The position numbers were made by a program, and so were the translations under genes. From positions 2,707,001 to 2,771,000 of the forward strand of contig NZ_CP102268.1 of NCBI RefSeq assembly GCF_025148285.1: a stretch of 64,000 bases of DNA, read 5' to 3'. Below are positions 43,274-52,420 of this stretch, one piece after another (the stretch's first letter is position 1; each line of letters opens with the position of its first letter). The stretch comes from Marvinbryantia formatexigens DSM 14469. GTDB lineage: Bacteria; Bacillota; Clostridia; Lachnospirales; Lachnospiraceae. A model generated the notes under the pieces. It had not been told where the DNA came from and did not search any database. It was given only the letters and a program-made list of their open reading frames with translations.

Positions 43274-44683
43274 ATGAAAATCTATAACACGCTTTCAAAG
43301 AAAAAAGAGGAGTTTGTGCCGCTGGTGCCGGGAAAGGTGAGCATGTATGTCTGCGGACCGACGGTTTATAACTTCATCCATATTGGAAACGCGCGTCCGA
43401 TGATCGTATTCGACACGGTGCGGCGCTATATGGAGCATAAGGGGTACGAGGTCAATTTTGTATCCAATTTCACGGATGTGGATGATAAGATTATCAAAAA
43501 AGCGCAGGAGGAGGGCGTCACGGCGGACGAGATTTCTCAGCGCTATATCGCGGAATGTAAAAAGGATATGGAGGGCATGAATGTAAAGCCCGCTACCACG
43601 CATCCGCTGGCAACACAGGAAATCGACGGAATGATTGAGATGATTTCCACATTGATTGAAAAAGGTTATGCCTACCCGGCAGCGGACGGTACGGTTTATT
43701 TCCGCACACGCAAGTTTAAGGAGTACGGCAAGCTTTCTCATAAAAATCTGGATGACCTGCGCGGTGGAAACCGCTCGCTGCTCGTTTCCGGGGAAGAGCA
43801 GAAGGAGGACCCACTGGATTTCGTTCTGTGGAAGCCGAAAAAAGAAGGGGAGCCGTACTGGGAATCTCCGTGGTGCCAGGGGCGTCCGGGCTGGCATATC
43901 GAGTGCTCCGTGATGTCGAAAAAATATCTCGGAGAAGAAATCGACATTCACGCGGGCGGGGAGGATCTGATCTTTCCGCACCATGAAAACGAAATCGCGC
44001 AGAGCGAGTGCTGCAATGGCAAGATTTTTGCGCGTTACTGGATGCACAACGGCTTTCTGAACATCGATAACCGCAAGATGTCCAAATCCCTGGGCAACTT
44101 CTTTACGGTGCGCGAGATCAGTGAAAAATATGATCTGCAGGTGCTGCGCTTCTTTATGCTCAGCGCGCATTACCGCAGCCCGCTTAATTTCAGCGCGGAA
44201 TTGATGGAGGCGGCGGGAAATGGTCTGAACCGTATCGTTAATGCGGTGGAAAATCTGAAATTCCTTGCGGGCAATGCGTCACAGGAGACGCTCACGGAGC
44301 CGGAGGCTGAGACGCAGAAGGCGCTTGCGGAATATGAGAAGAAATTTGATGACGCGATGGATGATGATTTCAACACGGCGGATGCGATTTCAGCGATTTT
44401 TGAGCTGGTAAAATTTGCCAATACCAATGTGACGGAGGACAGCTCGAAGGCGCTCGCGGAAGCGGTGAAGGATAAAATTGTGGAGCTTTCCGACATCCTT
44501 GGTCTGATTGTGGAGAAAAAGGAAGAGATGCTGGATGCGGAGATTGAGGCTCTGATTGAGGAACGCCAGGCGGCAAGAAAGGCGAAAAACTTTGCGCGCG
44601 CCGACGAAATCCGCGATATTCTGCTAGGAAAGGGCATTATCCTAAAGGATACCAGAGAAGGTGTAAAATGGAAGAGAGCGTAG
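43274..44683 (+). CDS. cysS: Cysteinyl-tRNA synthetase
   Basis: 469 aa, class I synthetase charging tRNA-Cys. Zinc Cys in [13 protein letters not shown]-type motif FIHIGNARP, zinc-site residues in WHIECSVMS and the [18 protein letters not shown] segment, KMSKS motif [10 protein letters not shown] and a helical anticodon-binding C-terminus. Start at 43274 follows TGGAGCCTGGATT. The end overlaps mrnC by 16 nt, giving the usual clostridial cysS-mrnC-rlmB order. Confidence 0.97.
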   Translation: MKIYNTLSKKKEEFVPLVPGKVSMYVCGPTVYNFIHIGNARPMIVFDTVRRYMEHKGYEVNFVSNFTDVDDKIIKKAQEEGVTADEISQRYIAECKKDMEGMNVKPATTHPLATQEIDGMIEMISTLIEKGYAYPAADGTVYFRTRKFKEYGKLSHKNLDDLRGGNRSLLVSGEEQKEDPLDFVLWKPKKEGEPYWESPWCQGRPGWHIECSVMSKKYLGEEIDIHAGGEDLIFPHHENEIAQSECCNGKIFARYWMHNGFLNIDNRKMSKSLGNFFTVREISEKYDLQVLRFFMLSAHYRSPLNFSAELMEAAGNGLNRIVNAVENLKFLAGNASQETLTEPEAETQKALAEYEKKFDDAMDDDFNTADAISAIFELVKFANTNVTEDSSKALAEAVKDKIVELSDILGLIVEKKEEMLDAEIEALIEERQAARKAKNFARADEIRDILLGKGIILKDTREGVKWKRA

Positions 44684-45135
44684 ATTTTCTTGCGTATCTT
44701 GAAGAAAAATTAGAGCTGCCGGAGGTGGATCTGCGGGAATATTCCCCGCTGGTGCTGGCATATATCGGGGATGATATTTTTGATCTGGTTATCCGCACGA
44801 TGCTTGTCCGTCAGCATAACTGCCAGGTGCAGAAGCTGCACAAAAAGGCAAGTATGCTGGTGAAAGCCTCCGCCCAGGCGGAAATGATCGAGGAAATCAT
44901 GCCGCTTCTGACAGAGGAGGAGCTTGCCATTTACCGGCGGGGACACAATGCAAAGCCGCACACAAAGGCGAAAAACGCCACCCATTCCGATTACCACAAA
45001 GCGACCGGGCTGGAGGCGCTGATGGGGTATCTGTATCTGAAAAAGGATATGAGACGGATTGTGGACCTTATGCGGGCGGGACTGCAGACAGAAAAGGGCG
45101 GTCCGGAAGCAGGTCCGGATGGCGGCACAGAGTAG
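44668..45135 (+). CDS. mrnC: Mini-ribonuclease III
   Basis: 155 aa. RNase III catalytic domain without a double-stranded RNA-binding domain; in Bacillus it matures 23S rRNA ends. Catalytic motif [14 protein letters not shown] and the C-terminal [19 protein letters not shown] contain the conserved acidic residues. Overlaps cysS; a disordered Gly/Glu tail ([12 protein letters not shown]) ends the protein. Confidence 0.95.
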   Translation: MEESVDFLAYLEEKLELPEVDLREYSPLVLAYIGDDIFDLVIRTMLVRQHNCQVQKLHKKASMLVKASAQAEMIEEIMPLLTEEELAIYRRGHNAKPHTKAKNATHSDYHKATGLEALMGYLYLKKDMRRIVDLMRAGLQTEKGGPEAGPDGGTE

Positions 45136-45138
45136 CAG

Positions 45139-45310
45139 CAGGGCGGTCTGCCTGGTATATGATATTATGCAGAGAAGCGGCGCGGTGGTTTGCCTGGTAT
45201 ATGATATTACGAAGAGAAGCGGCAGGGCAGTTAGCCGGGCATATCACGCAGATGAATGTCAGGGCAATCTGCCTGCAGCTTTATGGAAATTATACATGTG
45301 AGGGAAGCAT
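45139..45310 (+). repeat. 42-nt tandem repeats and leader ORF between mrnC and rlmB
   Basis: Units at 45139-45180 and 45181-45222 share GCCTGGTATATGATATTA and AGAGAAGCGG; two shorter diverged units begin CAGGGCA at 45223 and 45260. A 51-codon frame from ATG 45159 (MILCREAARWFAWYMILR...) ends in a TGA at 45312-45314 that overlaps the rlmB ATG. It has no good ribosome site; translational coupling is possible but unproven. Confidence 0.75.
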
Positions 45311-46048
45311 ATGAGATATGAAGAACTGACGATAGAGGGAAGAAATGCGGTGATTGAGGCGTTCCGTTCCGGGAAAACCATTGACAAGCTGTTCGTGCTG
45401 GACGGCTGCCAGGACGGTCCGGTGCGCACGATTATCCGGGAAGCGAAGAAGCATGACACCCTTCTGCAATTTGTGACGAAAGAGCGTCTGGACCAGATGA
45501 GTGAGACAGGCAGTCACCAGGGTGTGATTGCTTATGCGGCCGCGTATGAATATGCGGAAGTGGATGATATTCTGAAAATCGCAGAGGAAAAAGGCGAGGC
45601 GCCATTTCTGATCCTGCTGGACGGCATCGAGGATCCGCACAATCTGGGCGCGATTATCCGAACGGCAAATCTGGCGGGCGCACACGGCGTGATTATTCCA
45701 AAGCGTCGGGCTGCCGGGCTGACGGCGACCGTGGCGAAAACCTCGGCGGGAGCCTTAAACTATACGCCGGTGGCGAAGGTGACTAACCTTGCCAAAACCA
45801 TTGAGGAGCTGAAACAGAAGGGCATCTGGTTCGTGTGTGCCGATATGAACGGCACGCCGATGTATGATCTGGACTTAAAGGGTCCCATCGGGCTTGTGAT
45901 CGGCAGCGAAGGCGAGGGCGTCAGCCGTCTTGTGAAAGAAAAATGCGATTTCACAGCCTCCATACCGATGAAGGGAGACATCGACTCCCTCAACGCATCG
46001 GTGGCGGCTGGCGTGATGGCATACGAGATCGTCCGCCAGAGACGATAA
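45311..46048 (+). CDS. rlmB: 23S rRNA (Gm2251) methyltransferase, RlmB/TrmH family
   Basis: 245 aa SPOUT methyltransferase. N-terminal substrate-binding domain (IEGRNAVIEAFRSGKTIDKL), then the knotted SAM domain with motif 1 LLDGIEDPHNLGAIIRTANL, motif 2 GLVIGSEGEGVSRL and motif 3 IPMKGDIDSLNASVAAGVMAYE. Ribosome site GAGGGAAGC just before ATG. Third gene of the cysS-mrnC-rlmB cluster. Confidence 0.93.
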   Translation: MRYEELTIEGRNAVIEAFRSGKTIDKLFVLDGCQDGPVRTIIREAKKHDTLLQFVTKERLDQMSETGSHQGVIAYAAAYEYAEVDDILKIAEEKGEAPFLILLDGIEDPHNLGAIIRTANLAGAHGVIIPKRRAAGLTATVAKTSAGALNYTPVAKVTNLAKTIEELKQKGIWFVCADMNGTPMYDLDLKGPIGLVIGSEGEGVSRLVKEKCDFTASIPMKGDIDSLNASVAAGVMAYEIVRQRR

Positions 46049-46085
46049 ATCTGTCGGATGATATATGCATCATTGAATGACAGAC

Positions 46086-46116
46086 AAAAATCCTCATCGA
46101 AAGATGGGGATTTTTT
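46086..46116 (+). terminator. Terminator of the cysS-mrnC-rlmB cluster
   Basis: AAAAATCC.CATC/GATG.GGATTTTTT stem with GAAA loop. Confidence 0.85.
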
Positions 46117-46237
46117 GCTGCTATGTATACGACAAAAACGTGATCGTAGAATTTCTTGATAAGGAGTGGAGGTTTGAGTATAATAGTATCTGGATATGTA
46201 TATCGTTTGCAGGATTGCGGGAAGGAGGCGGGTGATT

Positions 46238-47579
46238 TTGGATGATGTTTTTGATCTGACACAATTTGATGAGTATAGAGAAGACAACAGGCGGGAGGTA
46301 AAAGCGGCAGAGGGCGGCTTGCCCCAGAGCCTGTGGGATACTTACTCCGCTATGGCAAATACCTATGGCGGGGTTATCATATGTGGTGTGAAGGAACGGA
46401 AGGACGGATCGTGAAGTAAAGCCGGTTTTTGTCAATGGGGATATGTTCAAAGGCTCTTTTAAAAGGAATAATGAGGGCGATTATCATTGCACGGAGGCGG
46501 AAGTAAAGGCAATGCTCCGTGACCAGACCCGCCTGACTTCTGATATGAAAGTGCTGCTGAATCTGGAACTTTCCGATTTTGACCAGGAATCCGTAAAGAG
46601 TTACAGGGTGTGGTTCGCAACCAGGCATCCTGACCATGCGTGGACGAAATTGCCGGATGGGGAGTTCCTCGAAATGATTGGCGCTGCCAGTGATGACTGT
46701 AAGGATAGGGCACTCCATCCCACCTGTGCCGGACTTCTCATGTTCGGGAAAGAATATAAGATTACAAGGGAGTACCCAGCGTATTTCCTGGACTATAGAG
46801 ACCATGCAGATCCTTCTGTCCGCTGGACGGATCGGATTCAGTCACAGTCGCCGGACTGGTCTGGAAATGTATTTGATTTTTTCACCCAGGTTTCCAGGAA
46901 GCTGCTCCGGCTGCTGAAAGTTCCGTTTAAACTTGTCGATATGGTTCGTGTAGATGAGACCCCAATGCACGATGCGGTCAGGGAAGCATTGGTAAACTGT
47001 CTTGTAAATGCAGATTACTTTCTCACCCGTGGTGTTGTGATTGACAGCTATGCTGACAAGATCATCATTAAAAATCCGGGGACGAGTATTGTGGGAAAAC
47101 GGCAGATGCTTCGCGGCGGCGATTCAGAACCCCGCAATGCAAACATTATGAAGATGTTTAATCTGATTGGGTATGGTGAACACGCAGGCAGCGGTGTGCC
47201 AGACATATTTTCAGTGTGGGAAGATGCCGGATATATAGAACCTACGATCGAGGAGTATTTTGGCGAAGATGGACCAAGCAAGACAGTGGTCACATTGCCA
47301 TTGGTGGAGAAAGGTTCGGTCCTTTTAGGAGAAGAATCAGAAAAAAGACCAGAAAAAGGACCAGAAACCACAAAAAAAGAGAGTGAGATTAAAAGGAGGA
47401 CAGCTGCTGTATATGAATTAATTGCAAATGACCCATCGTTTTCACGTGCTGAAATTAGTCGGAGACTGCAATTGTCCGATAAACAGGCAAAATTGGCCAT
47501 AGAGATATTAAAAGAACGCGGACGAATTCACAGAGAAGGTTCTGCCCGGAAAGAAAAATGGATTATAACTGGCGAATGA
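46238..47579 (+). pseudogene. AlbA/Schlafen-type ATP-binding regulator, disrupted by internal deletion
   Basis: The 5' part (TTG start at 46238 after AAGGAGG) encodes an AlbA_2 domain start: [38 protein letters not shown], then reads into a stop at 46412-46414. The homologous rest resumes in another frame near 46407 ([22 protein letters not shown]) and continues to 47579. Intact relatives have about 60 more residues between KDGS and PVFVNG, so a deletion plus frameshift is likely. The second frame still has GHKL-like elements (DAVREALVNCLVNADY, GYGEHAGSGVPDI) and a C-terminal winged helix (SRAEISRRLQLSDKQAKLAIE). The 3' part could be made from an ATG at 46443. Confidence 0.8.
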
Positions 47580-48255
47580 CGTCAGATATTTCGAAGAAAC
47601 CAGAAAGGGCGCTTACAATTGTGTGAAGAAAGGGGCTGTGAAAAAAGAACGCTTTTAGGCAAAAAATTTAAAAATAAAATTGGCTTGAATATAGATGCCG
47701 CAGCCACATAAAATAAAGTTGTGATTGTATTTTGCGGGAGAATCTTGTAAAATGTAATTAGAAAAGCTGTGCATCAGCGGTGGGTTGACACCTAAAATCT
47801 GATACGTTTTCCGAACGCAGGTGTCGGAGGTTGACAGGCAACGGAAAAACCTGTTATTATCTAGACGTAGGTGCAGGAGGTTGGCAGACAACAGAAAAAT
47901 CAATCATGAGAAGGGAATGATCGGTGCTGCGGCGCAGACATTCCCTTTTCTAAACACTTTTATGAAAAATGTCTGGACAGGCGTTTGACGGAAAAGGATT
48001 TTTCTTTTTCAAAGGATGGCTCCCCGGTTCAGAAAGTATATGCGATTATCTCTAAAGAATATAAGGAAGAAAAATATTCGGTTCTTGAAAAACTGGATAA
48101 AGGAATAACACTGGAAAACAGTTTTTTTTCAGAGGATATTGAGTGCCTGTTGGAAAGAAAAACACTGTGTAGTATTATATAGGAACTGTCTGTAAAGGAA
48201 ATATACGGAAACAGCGAATCGGCTTCCCGTAGTCTGCCCGTTTTTTATAAAAATA
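47580..48255 (+). other. Gene-poor, A/T-rich stretch with remnants
   Basis: No recognisable gene. Contains an imperfect direct repeat (about 47815-47851 and 47864-47900), a hairpin GAGAAGGGAATG/CATTCCCTTTTC at 47908-47950 with trailing T, and a short lysine/glutamate-rich frame at 47985-48182 (TEKDFSFSKDGSPVQKVYAI...) open further upstream without start or ribosome site, probably a fragment of a lost gene. Confidence 0.45.
47815..47900 (+). repeat. Imperfect direct repeat, about 37 nt, two copies
   Basis: ACGCAGGTGTCGGAGGTTGA in copy 1 against ACGTAGGTGCAGGAGGTTGG in copy 2, then CAGGCAACGGAAAAACC against CAGACAACAGAAAAATC; period about 49 nt. Confidence 0.6.
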
Positions 48256-48256
48256 A

Positions 48257-48280
48257 AAAGTCCGATAAGCATCGGACTTT
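48257..48280 (-). terminator. Terminator of tRNA-Thr
   Basis: AAAGTCCGAT/ATCGGACTTT stem with 4-nt loop, with A run on the + strand, i.e. T run on the minus strand. Confidence 0.82.
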
Positions 48281-48285
48281 ACAAA

Positions 48286-48358
48286 AGCTGATGACGGGAC
48301 TCGGACCCGTGACCTCCTCACTACCAATGAGGTGCGCTACCACCTGTGCCACATCAGC
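48286..48358 (-). tRNA. tRNA-Thr (anticodon GGT)
   Basis: Minus-strand cloverleaf: acceptor GCTGATG/CATCAGC, D-arm GCAC/GCGC region, anticodon stem CCTCA/TGAGG with loop TTGGTAG, T-arm ACGGG/CCCGT with TCCGAGT loop. CCA is not encoded. Confidence 0.95.
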
Positions 48359-48527
48359 CTGCGCGATTACTCGCTACAGTATGAAATGTTACCATACTCT
48401 CACGCGATTGTCAAGCAAAAGATTTGTATTTTTGTATTTCAAAAAATGAAAAAATAACTTCCACTGCAGGGGGAAATATGTGGGTACTTTTTCATTTTAG
48501 ATGCGCCGTTACGTTTTGAGAATAAGC

Positions 48528-48556
48528 TTTACAGACGAATGCATTCATGTTATGAT
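48528..48556 (+). promoter_or_regulatory. Promoter of the riboswitch-controlled transporter
   Basis: TTTACA (48528-48533), 17-bp spacer, TGTTATGAT (TATGAT 48551-48556). Confidence 0.75.
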
Positions 48557-48583
48557 AAGTTTGTTAAAAATAAAACACAAAAA

Positions 48584-48757
48584 AGTTCCGGTGAAGGACA
48601 TAGATGGAGAAAATCTGTCCGTCATCGGATGAAAAGGGAATGCGGTGAGAATCCGCAGCAGCCCTCGCTACTGTGTAGGGGACGAATTATCAAAGCCACT
48701 GATGCGTTGCCATTGGGAAGGTGATAAGGAGGAGGAACCAAAGCCAGGAGACCTGCT
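48584..48757 (+). promoter_or_regulatory. Cobalamin riboswitch
   Basis: Conserved core in order: GGGAATGCGGTGAGAATCC, GCAGCCCTCGCTACTGTG, AAGCCACTG, GGGAAGGTG and the B12 box AAGCCAGGAGACCTGC (48740-48755). These match the adenosylcobalamin riboswitch consensus. A terminator follows at 48822-48861 and is the likely expression platform. Controls the Dpp/Nik-type transporter at 48916. Confidence 0.96.
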
Positions 48758-48821
48758 TTTTTGTGAGGTATGTATTATTTTCGATGGGAAAATAGATGCA
48801 TTTGCTGAAGCGGGAAATCAT

Positions 48822-48861
48822 AAGGCGTGCTGTTTTCATCGGGAGACAGTACGCCTTTTTT
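48822..48861 (+). terminator. Riboswitch expression-platform terminator
   Basis: AAGGCGTGCTGT/ACAGTACGCCTT stem with loop, then T run, about 50 nt before the binding-protein gene. Expected to form when cobalamin is bound. Confidence 0.85.
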
Positions 48862-48915
48862 GATTCTCTTTTCACATATCCGTAATCTGCCCATCATCAA
48901 AAAGGAGGACAAAGG

Positions 48916-50559
48916 ATGAAAAAAGCAGCCGGTATATTTATGGCTCTGACAATGTGCGCTACGATATGCACAGGATACCGGCAGGAAGCAAAAGCAGAAG
49001 AAACATCAGGAAACCATGTTGAAAATCTGGTTATCGGTACTACGGCTGAAAACAATGTATTTAATGCCCTGACCCAGACGGATGCCTTCGGCAGAATGAA
49101 TTATAACGGATTTACGCAGGGAGATTTCGTGTACCGTGACGCAAATAATGAATTGCAGCCGTATTTCTTTAAGTCCTTTGAAATATCAGAGGATGGAAAG
49201 CAGATTGATTTCACATTCCCGTTGGATGCGGTATGGCATGACGGAGAACCGGTGACAAAAGACGATATTGAATTTACATTTGAATACATGCGGGACGTAA
49301 AAAAAGTTGGAAGCTTACAGAATCTGGAGCGGATTGAATTTACGGGCGAGGACAGCGCATCGCTGATTTTCTCGGAACCGGATGCCTACTACTGGATTAA
49401 TTCCACCTGCAATAATAATGCCTGCGTGTATCCAAAGCATATCTGGGAAGGCGTAGAAGACTATTCATCCGTTACCGGACCGGAAGCTGCCATCGGCTGC
49501 GGACCTTACAAGCTGGTATCGGTGGATACGGATGCCCAGACTTCTTATTATGAAGCGGTTTCGGAGAATGCAATCCTTGGCGAGCTGACAGTCGACAGCG
49601 TGACTGTACAGAGCTATTCGGATGAATCGACCCTGATGATGGCTATGATGAACGGGGAAATTGACGCTATGTACAATTACGCGAACCCGATTGATGCACC
49701 TGTGATTGATACGGTAAAAGGGACAGCGGATATTGATCTGGGAGAGAGTCCTTTCAGCGGATGCTATCAGCTGGAATATGGAAAAGACCGTGCACCGGGC
49801 AATGACGAGGCATTCCGGAAGGCAGTGAGTACCGCGCTGAATTATGAACTGCTTGCGTCCACCATTAACGGCGAATATGGTACGGTTCCCGGAACCGGAA
49901 TTATTCCGCCTACCTGCAAAGGCTATGACGAGACGCTCCCGATGCTTGAATATGATGCGGAGAAAGCAATGGAGATGCTTGATGAAGCCGGATATGTGGA
50001 TATCGACGGGGACGGCTACCGTGAAATGCCGGATGGAAGCGCGATGGATCTGGCTGTCACGCCGCAGTACAGCTCCAGCATGGACCTTAGAATGCGTATT
50101 GCGGAAGTAATCATGCAGAGCCTCGATAAAGTAGGCATTAAGAACCATATGGACAATGACAGCATTACAAACAGTGAGGTCTGGGAAGCAAATATGACAG
50201 CAGGAGATTATGATCTGTCTATCACCCTGACGACATCCGGTATGGCATCTTACAGCACCGCATTCCGTTATTTCATGGGCGAGCTCCGGGAAGGAGAATC
50301 CTCCTGGATCTGGGGAACCGTTCATGATCCGGAATATAACGAAGCATATTATGCAATGACCGGCGCGACCTCGGACGAGGTTTACATCGAAAACTGCAAG
50401 ATACTGCAGAAATATATGTCAGATACCAGAGCAGCTCAGGCTCTGTGCTGGGAGACGGCGTTCTTCCCGTATCGCACGGATAAATATGAGGGCTGGACCA
50501 ACTACCCGTCCTGGGGAGTAATTAACAACACCACCTGGTTTGAGCTTACAACAAAATAG
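48916..50559 (+). CDS. Dpp/Nik-type substrate-binding protein
   Basis: 547 aa SBP_bac_5 family (cluster C). Signal peptide MKKAAGIFMALTMCATICTG, then YRQEAKA-EE: the position where a lipobox Cys would be expected (CTG-C) holds Tyr (TAC against TGC), and a signal peptidase I site AKA-EE follows. Body: WHDGEPVTKDDIEFTFEYM, GPYKLVSVDTDAQTSYYEA and AFRKAVSTALNYELLA are family hallmarks. First gene behind the cobalamin riboswitch, so its ligand is expected to relate to B12 (cobalt, corrinoid or a metallophore); peptide binding is the other possibility. Confidence 0.92.
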   Translation: MKKAAGIFMALTMCATICTGYRQEAKAEETSGNHVENLVIGTTAENNVFNALTQTDAFGRMNYNGFTQGDFVYRDANNELQPYFFKSFEISEDGKQIDFTFPLDAVWHDGEPVTKDDIEFTFEYMRDVKKVGSLQNLERIEFTGEDSASLIFSEPDAYYWINSTCNNNACVYPKHIWEGVEDYSSVTGPEAAIGCGPYKLVSVDTDAQTSYYEAVSENAILGELTVDSVTVQSYSDESTLMMAMMNGEIDAMYNYANPIDAPVIDTVKGTADIDLGESPFSGCYQLEYGKDRAPGNDEAFRKAVSTALNYELLASTINGEYGTVPGTGIIPPTCKGYDETLPMLEYDAEKAMEMLDEAGYVDIDGDGYREMPDGSAMDLAVTPQYSSSMDLRMRIAEVIMQSLDKVGIKNHMDNDSITNSEVWEANMTAGDYDLSITLTTSGMASYSTAFRYFMGELREGESSWIWGTVHDPEYNEAYYAMTGATSDEVYIENCKILQKYMSDTRAAQALCWETAFFPYRTDKYEGWTNYPSWGVINNTTWFELTTK

Positions 50560-50569
50560 TCAGAAAACG

Positions 50570-50594
50570 GGGCGCTGCCAGAGTCGCAGCGCCC
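50570..50594 (+). other. Stem-loop between binding protein and permease
   Basis: GGGCGCTGC/GCAGCGCCC perfect 9-bp stem with 7-nt loop, no T run. Probably protects the upstream mRNA. Confidence 0.7.
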
Positions 50595-50623
50595 TGACTG
50601 TATGAGCCGAAGGAGAGAGTATT

Positions 50624-51616
50624 TTGCAAAAACACATACTGAAAAAAACAGTGATTGCCCTGGCAACCATTTATCTGATTATTACAATCAGCTTTGTACT
50701 GGTACATATTATGCCCGGCGATCCGATTATTCATCTGATTGGACAGGAAGAATACTATTACCTTCTGGATAATGATCCGGCTTATCTGGAGACACTGATT
50801 GAAAAGTACGGACTGAATGACAGTCTCCAGATGCAATATGTAAAATATTTAAAAAGCATTGTCACTTTAGACTTCGGGATTGCCTATTCCAACCAGAAGC
50901 CCGTCGTAGAAAATGTACTGAGTGCTTCTAAGTGGACCCTGATGCTTTCCGTACCGGTCTGGATTCTGGGAGGCATCATCGGAGCTGTTCTCGGCGTACT
51001 GGCCGGGTGGAGACCCGGAAAACTGTTTGACCGGATTATGACGCCGGTCTTTCTTGTATTGAACACGATGCCCTCAAACTGTTTAAGTCTCCTGCTTCTA
51101 ATGGTTTTTTCCTATAAGCTGCGTATCTTTCCGATTAACGGCATGGTGTCGGCAGGGACACAGGGCATTGACCGTGTTTTAAGCATTCTTGAGCATATGT
51201 GCCTGCCACTGATTATTCTGCTGATATTCCGTATATCCGGCGATTTTATGCTGATGAAAAGCGCGGTTTCACAGATAAGAAACGAAGAGTATATTCTGAC
51301 GGCCAGGTCAAAGGGGCTTCCCGGAAAGAATGTACTGTTTCTCCATGTCATGAAAAATGCGATGGTTCCGTATCTGACTTCCTTTTTAATGCAGATGGGG
51401 AATCTGTTGTCAGGCTCCATGATTGTAGAAGTAGTTTTCGGATGGAAGGGTATGGGGATGCTGATGTACAATGCGGTTCAGAACCGGGACTTTCCCACGG
51501 CGCAGTTCTGCTTTCTGCTCTCAGCCGTATGTGTAGTTGGAAGCAATCTTCTCAGCGATATTGTAAATGCGGCAGTTGACCCCAGAATCAAAACAGGAGG
51601 TGCCTATGAAGCGTAA
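50624..51616 (+). CDS. Dpp/Nik-type ABC permease, DppB-like
   Basis: 330 aa, TTG start at 50624 after GAAGGAGAGAG. First membrane helix ALATIYLIITISFVLVHIMPG with the PGDPI loop typical of DppB; EAA-like loop EEYILTARSKGLPGKNVLFLHVMKNA. Six helices. Couples to the next permease, overlapping it by 11 nt. Confidence 0.93.
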   Translation: MQKHILKKTVIALATIYLIITISFVLVHIMPGDPIIHLIGQEEYYYLLDNDPAYLETLIEKYGLNDSLQMQYVKYLKSIVTLDFGIAYSNQKPVVENVLSASKWTLMLSVPVWILGGIIGAVLGVLAGWRPGKLFDRIMTPVFLVLNTMPSNCLSLLLLMVFSYKLRIFPINGMVSAGTQGIDRVLSILEHMCLPLIILLIFRISGDFMLMKSAVSQIRNEEYILTARSKGLPGKNVLFLHVMKNAMVPYLTSFLMQMGNLLSGSMIVEVVFGWKGMGMLMYNAVQNRDFPTAQFCFLLSAVCVVGSNLLSDIVNAAVDPRIKTGGAYEA

Positions 51617-52412
51617 AAAGAAAAGAAACCCGGCAATGACGGCAGGGCTTCTGATTATTGGATTTTTCCTGCTGGTCGCTATTTTTGCGCCGTTTATTGC
51701 GCCATATGATCCAAATGAAATGATGATCAGTTATCTCCCGCCTTCCAGGGAACATCTTCTGGGAACCAATGACGTAGGACAGGATATTTTTTCAGAGATG
51801 ATTTACGGAACCAGAGTATCACTGTATATCGGCATTTTCGCGGCATTTATTGTGACGGGAGTGGGAACGGTGCTTGCATTGATTTCCGGTTATTTTGGAG
51901 GAACGGCGGATAAGATTATTACAGCCATTACGAATGTGGCTATGGCGGTGCCGGGTCTGCCGCTGACTGTTTTGCTGGTGGCTTATCTGGAGCCGGGAAA
52001 ATGGAGCCTGATTATTTCTATCAGTATCACGTCATGGACAGGTACCCTCAGAATTCTGCGTTCAAGAATCCAGCAGATTTCGGAAATGCCTTTTATCAAA
52101 ATTGAACGGACACTGGGCGTTTCTCCGCTGGTGATTTTGTTCAAACATATTTTGCCGAATGTAAAGGACATCATTCTGACAAGAGGGGCGCTGGCGATTT
52201 CCAGCGCTATGATGACAGAAGCCAGCTTAAGCTTCCTGGGGCTTGGAAGCGTTACGGAAAAGAGCTGGGGAGGCGTACTGCACTATGCATTTTTCCGGAA
52301 CAGCATTATGAAAAACCAGGTGTGGTGGTATCTGCCGCCGATTGTCTGCATCTGTGTCGCTGTGCTTGGGTTTATGCTGGTGGGCTACTACGGCCAGATG
52401 AAGAAAGTGTAG
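51606..52412 (+). CDS. Dpp/Nik-type ABC permease, DppC-like
   Basis: 268 aa. Start at 51606 after AGGAGGTGCC within the end of the previous gene. FAPFIAPYDPNEM, REHLLGTNDVGQDIFSEMIYG and the EAA loop FIKIERTLGVSPLVILFKHILPN match DppC. Five to six membrane helices. Confidence 0.93.
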   Translation: MKRKKKRNPAMTAGLLIIGFFLLVAIFAPFIAPYDPNEMMISYLPPSREHLLGTNDVGQDIFSEMIYGTRVSLYIGIFAAFIVTGVGTVLALISGYFGGTADKIITAITNVAMAVPGLPLTVLLVAYLEPGKWSLIISISITSWTGTLRILRSRIQQISEMPFIKIERTLGVSPLVILFKHILPNVKDIILTRGALAISSAMMTEASLSFLGLGSVTEKSWGGVLHYAFFRNSIMKNQVWWYLPPIVCICVAVLGFMLVGYYGQMKKV

Positions 52413-52420
52413 GTGAAAAC

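Noticed and set aside
43100-43274. T-box leader before cysS
   Set aside because: No specifier-stem pattern or T-box sequence; only a simple 8-bp hairpin and promoter are visible.
47985-48182. 65-codon lysine/glutamate-rich gene
   Set aside because: The frame is open upstream without a start or ribosome site and resembles nothing recognisable; treated as a fragment.
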